DNA of 27,649 nt from Haplomitrium mnioides (GCA_049999725.1 JBNGIS010039114.1:1-27649), one strand, 5' to 3'. Positions 1 to 11,895 are shown, numbered from the stretch's first letter. The notes: a model not told the origin generated them from the letters alone. Numbers and translations: made by a program.

Positions 1-128
1 GAAGAATTTTGTCGCGGAAGAAATCGTTGGTGCGCGAGGAAAAAAAATTTGTCGTGGAGATTGCTTGTGTTCTCTCTGTGTCTCCCTGAAGAGACCGTCG
101 TGCTGATAACGTGTTGTGGGACATGCAT

Positions 129-133
<5 letters not shown>

Positions 134-161
<28 letters not shown>
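134..161. repeat. (AG)14 microsatellite
   Basis: An uninterrupted AG dinucleotide run of 28 bases. It lies inside the putative LTR, in the part that would be R/U5 if the element reads on the minus strand. Confidence 0.95.
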
Positions 162-245
162 CCGTTGCGCTGTACGTTCCTCCACACAAGAGATAGATTG
201 ATTGATAGTGAGGGGTCAAAGGTTCCCCTTATGTATACATCCATG

Positions 246-261
246 CCCCTATATATAGGGG
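246..261. promoter_or_regulatory. Palindromic TATA box candidate in the putative LTR
   Basis: CCCCTATATATAGGGG is a perfect 16-bp palindrome with a strong TATA core. On the minus strand it lies about 135 bp before the proposed LTR end, a usual position for an LTR core promoter. No transcript evidence can be seen from sequence. Confidence 0.4.
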
Positions 262-280
262 TATGCTATGTTCTATAACA

Positions 281-2170
281 ATAAGATCAATAATAATAAA
301 ACCAACACTAGCAAGCTTTTAACTTTATAATAGTTCTTATATAAAGTATTTGCAATATAAAATAATATTTTTATTGTGATAAACATCTACAGTAATCCCT
401 GTGTAAAGTATCTAAAGCTACAGTATATTAACATTAAAAACCGACTAGGCGAAAGCTTTTTGCCTGCGTGATGAAGCCTAAACTCCTGATTGGTTAGAAC
501 TGGGAACTGGCCCTGATGAAGCCTAAACTCATGATAACTGGGCACTATAAAAAGTTTTGTGATCGATAACAATGCGAGACTGATTGCTGCAATACATTTT
601 CTTCAAGGAAAACCATTGTGTCAAAATTCAACTACACGCTCTACATGCAATAGGAAATGAGTGAGTCACAATGGCGTTGCCTTCTCTTTTTTTTTGGAGG
701 TGCATGCCCCGCTACAAAACAGCAGAGGCTGCAGAAGTGTGGCAACTGTTGGATGTATATGCAGGGGAGACGAGATTTTGCATTCAGTGCATTCATTAGC
801 TTGCTGGGTGGGAGAGAAATTGTGGAAGTAGATTCATCGCATTCATTCATTCAGTTTAGGATACTTCTGAAATCACTGAGAAGCTGGGTGGGTTTATTTG
901 GATGGACAGGTAGCTCGTTTTTACAAATGGGAAGCAAGATACCCATAGCTGCAATGAAAGACACGGTGCGAGCAACCACCCTTACAGCTCCAAGTCCTCT
1001 CGGAGGCCTTTGAAGCTACTGTTGAGAGGACAAATGAATTGATACAACGGGAGGTAGTATCCAACATTCTTAGAGATTAGAATGCATGCAAACTCCAAAT
1101 TCTTGACAGTACAAGAGTTGTACAACCACACGACGAAAGAAATATTTTTGAGAGACTGAAAACTAAGACAAATCAGTCGGTGAACAGACTTCCACACCAC
1201 CACATGCAAGCAACTTACAAACGACCTTCTGTTTCCTGTACAATCGTACAATGCAACACACAAAAGGATATGGAGCCATATTGAAGCAAAATTGTTTCGC
1301 AAGTAGGTTCTGAATGCACATCCAGATATAACGAATTCCTACCAAATTCAGGTGCCTCGGGATCTCTCCATGCTATACTCCAAACCATGGACGTCCAATT
1401 CTTACTAAAAAACGCATTCTACACAGATTTATAGAATAGAATGGCAAAACGGAGTTTTGCTCTATCGATTAGTAATTGAGTTACAGTACATATCACTTTA
1501 GACTATTAGATGCCAAAGAATATTCGTTTCTACGGTCCAATCGGAAGTGCTACAGAGGAGGACACGTGTGAGGTAGCAGGCAGAAGTGGGTTGGCTGGTC
1601 CCACATGGAACCGTTCGGGTACGTGGGCACGTCGGCCTGTGCTTTGACAGGGATGGAGATCGGATTTGGCTGTCGAATACGGAGGCTCGGAAAAGTGCCG
1701 AACCTGGGAACATGAATGCGGGGTGGAATGGGGAGGAGAAAGAGGAGCATGAAAAAGCGAAGGACACGAGAAGAGTGCCGCCATGGCAGCAGAGCGAGAA
1801 GTGGATAATTGGGTGGCGGGGTAGGGAAAGTGGCGGCTGGAAGTGGGACCAAGTGGGGGCGGGGAAGCGAGACAGAGAGGAATCGAAGAGGCGTGTCGTA
1901 CTGGTGTTGTGTTGTGGAAGATGTATAACAAGGGAAGAAAAGAAAAGAAAGGAAAGGAAGGCTGGTGAGTGGTGCTCTAGCGAGTCTCATCGTCTCGGCA
2001 TCTGAGCCTTGCTGCGAGCAGCTTTTCTAGCTTGGCAGAGTGAGAAGTGTAGGACCAGTAGAAGAAGGTGCTCAACGTCTCTTTGTCTGACTAATCCATA
2101 CATGCTGCTTTAAGTGTCTGCATAGGGCTTGCTTGCGACTCGGAAGGGCAACCGGGAATTGAGTTGAAGT
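281..2170. other. Non-coding region upstream of PIP1 (promoter and 5' UTR inside)
   Basis: No coding gene is supported. Bases 281-420 are AT-rich. A 21-bp sequence is repeated at 470-490 and 515-535 with one mismatch. From about 1500 on, the plus strand becomes GC- and purine-rich, including an AAAGG-type run near 1930-1960. This part should contain the PIP1 promoter and leader. Overlapping open frames on both strands at 1530-2005 have no recognisable similarity and look like chance frames. A four-codon upstream ORF (ATG CTG CTT TAA) lies at 2102-2113, 57 bases before the PIP1 start. Confidence 0.5.
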
Positions 2171-3567
2171 ATGGCAGACAAGGCGGAGGATGTGAGTTTG
2201 GGAGCTGCCAAGTACTCTGAGAGAACTCCTTTAGGAACAAGTGCACATGCAGGGAAGGACTACAGTGACCCTCCCCCGTCACCCCTGTTTGATGGCTCTG
2301 AGCTGCGCCGGTGGTCTTTCTATCGGGCGTTGATCGCTGAGTTCACTGCCACATTGCTGTTTCTGTATATCACCATTCTCACAGTCATCGGGACATCCAG
2401 TGTAGCGGCATGCACTGGAGTGGGAATCCAGGGCATTGCGTGGGCTTTTGGAGGCGCTATCTTTGTCCTCGTTTATTGCACGGCAGGCATCTCAGGTGAT
2501 TCTTCGAGCACTCATGCCTGATAACAGTAATACTTCACACTGCCGTGAACTTCAGAGCTGTGTGGCAATGCAGTTTCCATCATCATCGTGATGCAATAGC
2601 TTATGTGTTATGAATCTCGAGTTTTGTTTTTCATTGCACGCAAGTTTGTTTTTGAACTCGAAGTTCCAAATCATTCATCTGTTCCGCATGATCGCTAGCT
2701 GCTAGTAAGCCTTGAAAGAAATTGTTGTGGCAGGAGGGCATATCAACCCTGCGGTAACGTTTGGCCTCTTCCTAGCACGCAAAGTGACATTTCCCCGTGC
2801 TATCTTGTACATTATCGCACAAGTGTTAGGCGCCATTTGTGGGGCAGGACTGGTGAAAGGTTGGCAGAGAAGCTTGTACGAAGACTATGGAGGCGGTGCC
2901 AACTTTGTTGCACATGGATACACTAAAGGATCAGGTCTGGGTGCTGAAATCGTAGGAACCTTTCTTCTCGTCTACACGGTCTTCTCCGCCACGGATGCCA
3001 AGCGCAGTGCTCGTGATTCTCACGTCCCTGTGAGTACTCATCTGCTTGTTTTACATATGCGATGTTCACGTCAGCGTCCAGTTTGACATCGTCATTACAA
3101 ATGTGTCAGGTGAAACGGTAAGGTAGACGAGATGCAGTATTGGCTTGATTCTTTTCTTCTGAACTGACGATTGCGGTCATGTTGCTTGGGTATTAAACAG
3201 CTCCTAGCTCCTCTGCCTATTGGCTTCGCTGTTTTGTTGGTGCACTTGGCCACTATTCCCATCACCGGTACTGGCATCAACCCTGCTCGTAGTCTGGGCG
3301 CTGCCATCGTCTTCAACAGAAGCCACATCTGGCATGATCATGTCTGTTCCCTCTCCCTCGCCAACGTTGCTTCAAACTTTCTGCAGTCGCTGTTATCATA
3401 CACAATTGAATCAGAGTAAGGAGTAAATTGAGTGCATGTGCTCCTGACAATTGCCCCTGTTTTTGGTGCAGTGGATTTTCTGGGTGGGTCCATTGATTGG
3501 GGCATCTCTCGCAGCCGCGTATCACATGTTAATCATCCGTGCTATACCATTCAAGAGAGTTACATGA
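2171..3567 (+). CDS. PIP1: PIP1-type plasma-membrane aquaporin, 4 exons, 285 aa
   Basis: Exons 2171-2495, 2734-3029, 3201-3341 and 3472-3567. Every intron is GT-AG and the phases join cleanly. The product is a six-helix MIP channel of the plant plasma membrane, passing water and possibly CO2, H2O2 or other small neutral solutes. Both NPA boxes are present (N113-P114-A115 and N234-P235-A236). The aromatic/arginine filter is the PIP type: F93, H222, T231, R237. Also seen are the N-terminal KDYSDPPP motif, the loop A cysteine C81 and the loop D gating histidine H205. The long N-terminus ([10 protein letters not shown]) and the short tail ending AIPFKRVT, which lacks the PIP2 C-terminal phosphoserine motif, place it in PIP1. 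Length is normal for PIP1. PIP1 proteins often need a PIP2 partner to reach the membrane; none is in the window. The loop B position that is usually Ser is Thr127. Confidence 0.96.
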
Positions 3568-4797
3568 TGATCTGATTTGCGCAACTGGACGGAAGTGAAG
3601 CAGTCCAATCTTTCATCAGAGTGCGTTCTGTTTTCGTGCTATCAATTGTGGGAGAAAGAAGTTGCTGCAGGGAGCGTATGTTTCGATTGTGGATCAGCCG
3701 TCATTCCTGACCAAGTGTGTAGAACGGGGTGTGTACGTGTGCGCGCATGTATGTTGGTATCGTGGCAAGAATCCGTGTGGATTTCTCAACGTGGGAGTAG
3801 GAAATGGTTCTCACTCTCTCATCCTGTTCTTACTCTAGCGTAGAGAGTACTATAGTTGGTAAATAGACGAGTCAAATGTACACCATCTTTTGGCAATGTA
3901 ATAAATCGAACTCGCATGTCTTCCAACCCATGTTCTACATGAACACAAATGTGGCATTGATGACAAAACTCGTCTACAGTAAACAATATCTTCCCCTTAT
4001 ATAAAGTTTTGTAGTTCATCCCAAGGCTGACATAAGACGTGTGCAGTTCAATAATGATGCGAAGGACAAAGATGGTGAAGACTGTAAAGAGAGTTGTGAC
4101 AAGATGTACTTTTCTTGCATGTGTCTCCCACTGGCAGAGCATCCATCCATGTACAAGCTTTACGTGAATCACTTTGCCTGTTTGTCCTCTCCATGATGGC
4201 AGGGAATCTGGTATATGCAACCTCACCAGGTTTTCAAAAAAGACAAAGGGAACGATGGGGAGGTACGTATGACAAACTGGTGCGTAAAACTTCCGTTTCA
4301 TTCATCAAACCCACCGGACAAAAGTTACATTTCTCTGAACCCTCCATTTCAACCCTACATTTCAATTGCGGTACAAAACACGCACTGCCGGACGTACATT
4401 TCCCTACAGCGATGGTGTAAGACGACTCCTCGATATGTGTACTATCGCTGGTTTTTACTAGCCACTGGTTCATCGTTTGCCACGCCATGTGCGTATTTGT
4501 CAGGCATACTTCCTGTACAAATGGCTACTAACTAGAAATTGTACTGCAATATCGCACTTGTGAAGGCACGCAATGTGCATGCTTCTGCTTCCTTCGTGGA
4601 AATTCCCACTCTACTCTACATTATGCTAGAACACTGATATCCCCTTTGCTACAAACCTTGTACGAGGTTTTGGAGAAACAAAGAGGAATTAAAATTACAG
4701 AGAAACGTGGACTCCCAGACTTTACCTGGGGCTGCAAAAATTCCATATCTTCAAGAGAGAATGATGTACCACCAATATACACTTCAACCGCCAGCTT
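3568..4797. other. Convergent intergenic region between PIP1 and ALA1
   Basis: This 1.2-kb stretch should hold the 3' UTRs of both genes, since they transcribe toward each other. I see no protein family in the small open frames on either strand and no repeat copy elsewhere in the window. The 3' ends could overlap, but nothing in the sequence fixes them apart from the AATAAA at 3900. Confidence 0.55.
3900..3905 (+). terminator. Candidate polyadenylation signal for PIP1
   Basis: AATAAA lies 333 bases after the PIP1 stop codon, preceded by TG-rich sequence. Plant signals are loose, so this is only the best visual candidate. Confidence 0.4.
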
Positions 4798-7700
4798 TTA
4801 TACCGTTGAAGAAACTCGCAACGCTTGATCAGGGCTGTGAGGTACTTCACTCAATTCTAACGACTGCTCTGTTCTCCTCCCGTCACGACCCTTGATCTCA
4901 GCCTCTCTCGCTATTTGAAGATCAGAAGGGAAAAATCGTTGCCACGCAGAGATGATAAGGAATCGAGGCATAAGAGCCATAACCAATATTAAGAAGAGGT
5001 CGAACCAAAACCTCCCTTCACCAACCATATGGAAGAAATCCCTGGACAAGACCAAACCAGTTCTCTTTCAGTACCGAGTCCTTTAACAGAATAAGAAACA
5101 ACAGAACAGAAACATCGTATTCGCCTTGATTAATGACGACATCAAACAAAACTGGACAGTTGTCATATCAACTGCTGCTCAAGTCGTCCTGTGTCCGATT
5201 CCTTTTACCAAGTGGTCCCTCATCATGACAGGTTTTCTGTCCGGGTTTCTTACTTGTCTGGCGTCAGCCAGCTCAGGATTCTCTAGAACATGCATAGTAC
5301 AGTCACGGTAACACTATCCCACTCTCCAGAACATGCACAGTACAATCACAGTAACAGTATCCGACTTACTAGAACATACAGAGTAAAATCACGGTAACAG
5401 TGTCAACCTCAAAAGGATGGAATCGTACCAGTGGTGTTGTAATAGATCAGCAATAGTCAAGGCATCCATGACCAGAACACAAATGAAGGTTGCTAGAATT
5501 GAGCACCACACTGCCACATGAGTGATCCATGTCCAGAGATGTATGTCCATAGCCAGATGAATATTCACTAAAATCACCACTGCAATGGTCCAAAGCGTTC
5601 CGATACCCCAGATATCCACAGTACTCACTCTATATGAGAAGTAGGGTACATAAAAGAGAACTAGGCTCTGCCATAAAGTATCAAGCATGGTGGCCCAGAA
5701 AAGGGGCTGATTATAGTGTGCATTTCTTTGCCCTGCGGTGTACAAAGCAGGATTGTTCACTAGTGTCTTAGGGCTCACATCCTGATCCATTATCCCTACA
5801 ACAATCGTAGGAACAGAGGTGTAAATCAAAGAAAAGAAGACCAAATTCCACTCTGTCAATGCAGATTGTGGCGAAAATGCTGCATAAAGAATGTACCTGC
5901 ACAAAAGATGAACTATAAAAGAACGTTTTTCCAATTCGAGTGAAATCAATTGGGCACATGGGCAATGACTCTCTTTCTTAAACTACACGGATACTTGTTT
6001 CAAGCAGCAGGAAAAGAAAGAAACAGAGTACTGCTCATAAATCTGAACATCAAAATGCTTCACAAGAATGAAAACTTCACGCAAACATCCAGATAAGGCA
6101 GGAAGAGTGAGGATTTTAACGCACCAGAACAGCATCATGACAAAAACAGCATTGCGGTAAAAATTATAGAGCACCATATAACCAAGACGAACATAGTTCA
6201 AGTGCCCATGAACAAGTAGCAATCGTTGGAGAAAACGAAATTGTCCAATGGCAAAGTCTGAAGCCATGACTGCCTGCCGACCTTCCTGGCCACTTATTCC
6301 AACTCCTACATCTGCCATTTGTATCATTGACACGTCGTTGGCACCTGGAAAATTATCAGATACCTTATAAGAATAGAGAACAAAGATGTAAAATGGAAGA
6401 GTCCGAGGAACAACCTCAGACACTCCTCAAAATAGAGCTTCATTAAGCAAGAGTTGACCATTCTTCGACAATGCGCTGATTTGATTGGACTTTCTCATTT
6501 GACAAATAGCTATCCGTAGGAAGACGGTCGTCAATGCAATCCTGACAAGTGCACATAATGTTTCGCATGACATAGGTACATACTGCACCCACAACGAACA
6601 ATACCATTGACAGATAAACATGCAACACAATAAAAGAGTTGTGTAGTTTCAAATGGGGGAGAGAGACACACCGTCTCCAATGGCCAAAGTCATATCTTTA
6701 GCTTTTCTCTTGACAAGAGAAACTATGCCGGCCTTTTGTAAAGGGGCTACACGACAGCAGACAACAACTTTACACCAAGTTGCAACATCATATAACTGCA
6801 ACACATCAGAATCAGAACCCATAGTGAGTAAATGATGAAGCAATTGACGTAGCAGCTGCCCAAAATCAAGGATATCCTCCTGACTGCAGAATGACAGATG
6901 TGTGAATCTTGAACCCACTAACACAAAGGAAAGGTACCAGTTGTGGTGACATTGGATACCTCCTGCTCTAGATCATCTGTGAGGCAGTGAACAAGGCTAT
7001 TCCCATCAATTATAAGTGCCAATGATAGGCCGCTCTTACTCCTCGGAGCTGCAGCTTCATGATTTCTACCACCATTCTCACTTCCGACGAAGGACTCCCT
7101 TGAAATGGGACTGGAAGGCCTGCTCTCTACAATGACAACACTATCAACACCCTTCTGCCTCTTCAGTAGGCCTTTCTTTCTTTCCGGAACAATTCCATGC
7201 ACCAATTTTGCATTTGCTAGGGCTTCCTTACATCCCTCTTTGGTAGTTTCATTGATAATTATCTGCTGCATATCATGAGTAAGAAGCAGGCATGAAAAGC
7301 CAATGGAAATAGCAGTCTCTTGCTTGTCGCCTGTTAAAACCCATACTTTCATCCCAGCTTCTCGAAGCAAGGCGATTGTCTCTGGTACACCCCGCTGCAA
7401 CTTGTCCTCAATGCCTGTAGCTCCCAGGAGAGTAAGATTATTTTCGACAATTGTTGCAGCTGCACGAAGCAACGCCACTCTATCTACCATAGCAGTGTTC
7501 GCTTTAGAAAACTCCAGGCACCATTTCTCTGCAGTTCCAGAATCAAGAGTTTTCGAAGCAATAACAAGAATTCTTAATCCCTCCCTAGCATACCGGTCCA
7601 GATGGCCAAGCGTTGCAAGTTGCACTTCCCCATGGTGCCTTTCTTGTGTAAGATTGCCAGATACTCCCCCAATAATTTCCAACATAGAACTATCTGCACC

Positions 7701-10455
7701 CTTCACTAACACCTTGACGGTGCCATCCGGGCATCGAACCACAACGGACATGCGCTTCCGAATACTGTCAAACTCATGTATTCCCAGCACTTCAAACCTG
7801 CGTGCCCACCAACATTTATCATTACAATTTACAATTACAGTGCAGATGGCTTATAGGTGCACATTAATCGATTCCAAGTCAGAACCCCAGCTGAATCCAA
7901 GGTTTTAGACAGAGTAGTCCCCAACAGGATACCTCTGGATGTCGCCCAGCACGTCGATAACTATAGCGCCTGAGGTACGCTCAAGGAGTGTGTAGCCATA
8001 AGAAGCAGCTGCAGCTACAAGAGCTTGTTCATCCGGAGATTCCCCTTGATATTCCAGTAAGCCAGATTCCTCGTCAACACTGGCAGCTTGCATCTCAACT
8101 TCACCGGTATTTGATAAACTGACCCTGGTAGGAACGACAGTGTTGCAAGCTGCTAGAACTAACATATACTCGTGCACAACTCCCCTCTCGTTGATCGTGT
8201 TCTGCAGAAGTCGAACCAAGTTAGGATCCACTTTCGCTCCGTCCTTTGGCTTCCAAGCTCGCTTTTCAAGAACCTCTGCACAAATCCAACTTCAATTATC
8301 TGCATTGGGACAAGACTTCTACGATAGTATCGTATTTAGGAAACCCATACATGAGCGGTAATTCCAAATCAGGATCGTATCAATTATTTTTGGACCTGGC
8401 ATGGCAAACATATCATTCTCCTCGTCGATAAAAAAATGCTTTGAGATGGAACGAGCAAGGACAAACCAACGAGAAGGGACAAACCAACGAACCTTGTAAT
8501 ACACTTGCTTCGTCAGCAAGGGTTTCAATTCCACCATTGGGATCCACCGTGATCTTGGCATCGCTGTAGTCCACCCCATCAATACTAGCAGTATGAAACT
8601 CCATTTTATTTTCGGTAAGTGTCCCAGTTTTATCAGAGAACAGATATTTAATCTGGCCCAAGTCCTCGTTAACATTCAAAGCGCGGCACTGCAACCAGGT
8701 ACCATTAGGTTCATAGAACATCTCCATGTCTCTACTCATGAAGTACGACTGTCCAAGTCGAACTAGCTCCATTGAAATGTACAGAGAAATGGGAATCATG
8801 ACTTGAAACACAATGATGCAGCTCAGAAAGCCAATAATGCCCTCCCCGGCTGTACCGTAGTAACGATAATCGTCGCCATCAACGTTTCTTTTCCTGTAAA
8901 AAGGTATAACGTTAAGTCTGCTCTCATGTCTTGCAACCCAAAGTCCATTACCAAGCCCTCCGATGAAACAGAGTATGAGAAGGAAAAGTCCAAGCCACGC
9001 TGTTTCACGATTCATCATCTGCTCCAATCTGCTCCTCTTCGACTGAGTCCCGGAACTGTTCAACATGGCCTTGGTCTCGCGCCCTGCATACACGACCACC
9101 CCTACAACCCAAGCGGTATTCTTCACTTCGCAGCCTCGCAAAATGATATTGTTGGGCCCAACTGGAAGATGAACACCACCCATATCCATGTAAGCAGTGA
9201 ACTCATAAATGTTACGGTTCGGGTGCTCGCAAATGAGCGTGCCAGTAACAGGGCCAAGCTCTGGATGCTTTGACGCCGTCTCCTGCCTGGCATACCTGCT
9301 TTTAAGATTGGATTCCCCGTCCAGATTCATGGTTTCCACATATGCCACTCCACTGGAATCGCTTGTGCCCAGCAAAACCATGTCGCATGGCACAGTCTCG
9401 TTGGAATATATTTTCAACATCTCCCCAACACGAATGCGCTTCCATTTCTTAGGCTTGAAATGCCCATCCTGTAGAACTTGTGCCAGTCTATTGTTTTCTA
9501 CATTATCAGAATGATGCCGACCCCAATCTTCGTAAGCATCCTTCACAGCTGTAATAACTAGGACAAACACTAGGGGAAAGAGGGAGGCAGTCCGACCAAA
9601 CACTGCAAGTTGGGGAATCTGATTGAGGATGACGATGATCAGGAAATAAATGTAGGCCAAACGATGGAATTGCTCGAACAGGTTTCTTGGTAAAAAGGAC
9701 AGCAGAGTATATTTGCTGGTGCGAATTTTGTTTCCAGCCATTTCGAAGCGCTCGTTAGTTCTGTCAGGATTATTGATGTAAACCACTCGGGTGTTGGGTT
9801 CTTCTCTCGTACTTCGTTCTTCTCTTCTTCGGGATCCTGATGATGTGGAGCCACTATTTGACCGTCCTGGTTCGGGTGAAACGTGAGGGGACGGACGAGG
9901 TGACCCTGCTCCACTCGCAGGATCTGGTGTATTTGCTGCTTCTTCCTGCTCTTCCTGTACAAATCCCGAAGTCCTTGAGAATTTGATGTTCAATTGCTTC
10001 GGATTGTCTCCTGCCGAAGTTTTCGAAGGCGATGTCATGGGGGGAGCCGACAAGCCCTCAGAAGCAGGTTTGAAAATATCCGATTCTGGCGAACGAGCAG
10101 ATCTCAAATCAAATGTTGAGACGCCTGCGACATTGGGGGCTGGAGAGGCAATTCTAGGCTTCTCACCCCCAAGGTCGGATCCGGGAGCCGGAGGTTTAGA
10201 AAATTGAAGAATTGTAAAACCCTTGCCAGATGGGAGGGAAACAGATCGACCACGGGTCGCCAAAATGGAGGATGGGAGATCATCAAACGATGGAGTAGGG
10301 GGATTTCCATCCGAGGATCGTGATGAGTGTGATCCAGAAGTCTTGGAAGTCGGCATAGAAGCAGACCGAAATTGTTGACCAGAAGAGGAAAAAGGTTTGG
10401 GTGCCATGGAAACCTTTGTGGACCAAGGGATCACAGGTTTTTTCTTGAAAGGCAT
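4798..10455 (-). CDS. ALA1: ALA1-type P4-ATPase (aminophospholipid flippase), 7 exons, 1399 aa
   Basis: Exons on the minus strand: 10455-8493, 8275-7933, 7797-6960, 6795-6672, 6344-6125, 5896-5429 and 5041-4798. All introns are GT-AG and the phases close to exactly 1400 codons with TAA at 4800-4798. P4-ATPases move phospholipids from the outer to the inner leaflet of plasma and endomembranes using ATP. Signatures in order: RTNERFE near 230; actuator loop DGES 379-382; PISL 555-558 in M4; phosphorylation site DKTGT with D608; KGAD 801-804 in the nucleotide-binding domain; [10 protein letters not shown] 922-931; GDGAND 1088-1093; then M5-M10 ending near PRFLI, followed by the basic tail [12 protein letters not shown]. 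Similarity is closest to Arabidopsis ALA1 (recalled, not searched). P4-ATPases usually work with a CDC50/ALIS beta subunit, not encoded here. About 220 Ser/Pro-rich residues precede the conserved core, longer than I recall for ALA1. Exon 1 alone is about 2 kb and covers M1-M4. The first ATG in the frame is taken as the start. Confidence 0.95.
5285..5413. repeat. 43-bp tandem repeat, three units, in ALA1 intron 6
   Basis: Units begin with AGAACAT at 5285, 5328 and 5371, an exact 43-bp period, with mismatches between units. Each holds a TCACRGTAACA core. The array lies inside intron 6 and ends about 15 bases from its 5' splice site (donor GT at 5428-5427 on the minus strand). Confidence 0.85.
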
Positions 10456-10459
10456 TGCC

Positions 10460-10480
10460 TCAGAGTGTAGCGGCAGCCAT
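10460..10480 (-). CDS. Six-codon upstream ORF before the ALA1 start
   Basis: On the minus strand ATG at 10480-10478 opens MAAATL and ends with TGA at 10462-10460, only four bases before the ALA1 ATG at 10455. If the transcript includes it, it could reduce initiation at the main ATG. A possible 3' splice site (TTCTGACAG at 10484) lies just upstream, so the leader may be spliced close to this point. Confidence 0.35.
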   Translation of the reverse strand: MAAATL

Positions 10481-10484
10481 CACC

Positions 10485-11895
10485 TGTCAGAAGAACGGAT
10501 ATCTGTCGAGGAGACTAACTCGAGAGCTTTGTGAGGATTTCTTGAAGACTATCCGAGCAAACTTGATAAAAACTACACTTTAGAGAACTGCTTTCTGCCA
10601 CATCTTCCTCAAATCTATGCCGCGTGGGACCTTCAGTGTGTAGGTTACGATCCAACTGCCATTCTATTCCATTCCACCCACGAACAATCAACGAGAATTG
10701 TTCCTGAGTGGGAATAAAACCGCAAGACCTGGGACTCAAACTTCAAAAAATCAAAGGCCGGCAGATGCAAGTGAATGCATCTAAATCTCTCAGCACGAAT
10801 GGAAGCAGAAACATTAAAGTGTCTTGCGGGAGTGAGAGAAGATCATCACAAATAACTGTAGCTGCATTCTCCAGCAAAATTGATGAAGAGTCCAGCGCAC
10901 TCACGAATGGAATGCGTTTTTCTAACAAGTCTTCAGAACTTCCCGCAAGCCGCATGCACTATACAACGACGAACAATGCCATCCTACTCCACAGCAGTTT
11001 CCACAAATTTCTGCACCATCGGACGCAGATAAATCTCCATCCACCAGCACCTGCATCACCTAGAGCCCGCATTCCATCGATCTCACACCAAGAATCGAAC
11101 ACCAGTCCAATTCCCGATAACTACTTTTTTTCGCTACCAATGCCTGGCCGAAGACCTTTCCTCGCCATCGCCGAGCACCTCTCCCCATAGCGCTCTCTAC
11201 CTTCCCTCTCTCCCTCTCCTACTCCCACTTCCACTAGTTCGCTGTGGGACCCTGCCCTAACCTTAAGACTCTCGGCCTGACCTTACGCATCAAAGACCTA
11301 CCCCAGTACCAGGCTTAGCAAAAATACATGTACAGCACCATAATATTATCCTATTCTACTTATCCGCATTGACGGATTAGTAGGTGGATTATTTGTAGTT
11401 GTTTAATTTGATTTTGGACGGAATATGAAAGTTGGTCCAGAAGACTGCAAAGCAAGGAACAGCAGCAGTTGTATTCGCACGAAAGTAGTTGCAAGGGAAG
11501 ATGGCACTGCAACTTCGTTCAAGAGATTCCATGATGTCATCAAACAGCACCGAAAATAGCTTCAATCCAAGGCAGTGTCTCAGATTAGTCACAACGAAGA
11601 CGCCAATAATTGGTTGACCTCGCACGCACTCGTTCTTCCCAAAGCTGTGGATCCATACAGGAAGTCTTGCACGTGCTTCTCATCTTTTTGCCATCGCCAT
11701 GGGCCCACAGTTTCTCCAAAGAAATGCTTACAAGATGTTTCCATATTTCGCTCAGTGTTCGGTGTGGGGTCGAGGGTGGGTAAGTCACTGTTACCGGTTA
11801 TTTCTGTCCCATTCACTTATTCACCATACCCGTTCTTTACATGAAGTACCTTCAAAAGTCTGCTGGCTGATGGATGTGGTTGTTAGTTGGTTGGT
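10485..11895 (-). promoter_or_regulatory. Upstream region of ALA1 (promoter and leader), no gene seen
   Basis: No coding gene is supported. At 11190-11240 the plus strand is rich in CTCCC/CTCTC, which on the ALA1 strand is a GA-rich tract of the kind common in plant 5' UTRs and core promoters. Bases 11300-11895 are ordinary unique-looking DNA without a recognised element. Several 60-160 aa open frames occur on both strands but have no domain I recognise. Confidence 0.4.

Larger units (their letters stand above)
1..280 (-). mobile_element. Probable end of a minus-strand Copia-type LTR element (LTR plus primer-binding region)
   Basis: Read on the minus strand, a sequence ending CCCACAACA (complement of 112-120) is followed by GTTATCAGCACGACGG, which resembles the primer-binding region of plant Copia elements because it holds the TATCAG core of the initiator-Met tRNA complement. 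A TG...CA-bounded LTR of about 169 bp would run from 280 to 112 (TGTTATAG...CCCACAACA). It contains a TATA-like palindrome and a CT/GA microsatellite. Bases 1-111 would then be the untranslated leader going toward gag, which lies outside the window. The second LTR is not visible, so the right boundary at 280 rests only on the TGTT/AACA symmetry. It could be a longer LTR reaching into the AT-rich DNA beyond. Confidence 0.38.

Noticed and set aside
1530-2005. Overlapping open frames of 130-146 codons on both strands upstream of PIP1
   Set aside because: Low-complexity Ser/Pro- or Arg/Glu-rich translations in GC-rich DNA, no domain, and located where the PIP1 promoter and leader should be.
7303-7908. 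201-codon plus-strand open frame inside ALA1
   Set aside because: It is antisense to exon 3 and intron 2 of the flippase gene, whose own frame has strong conserved motifs.
8413-8492. Read-through of ALA1 exon 1 to a stop at 8413
   Set aside because: The frame continues past the donor at 8492 only with non-conserved residues; splicing to 8275 restores the ALA1-like sequence in phase.
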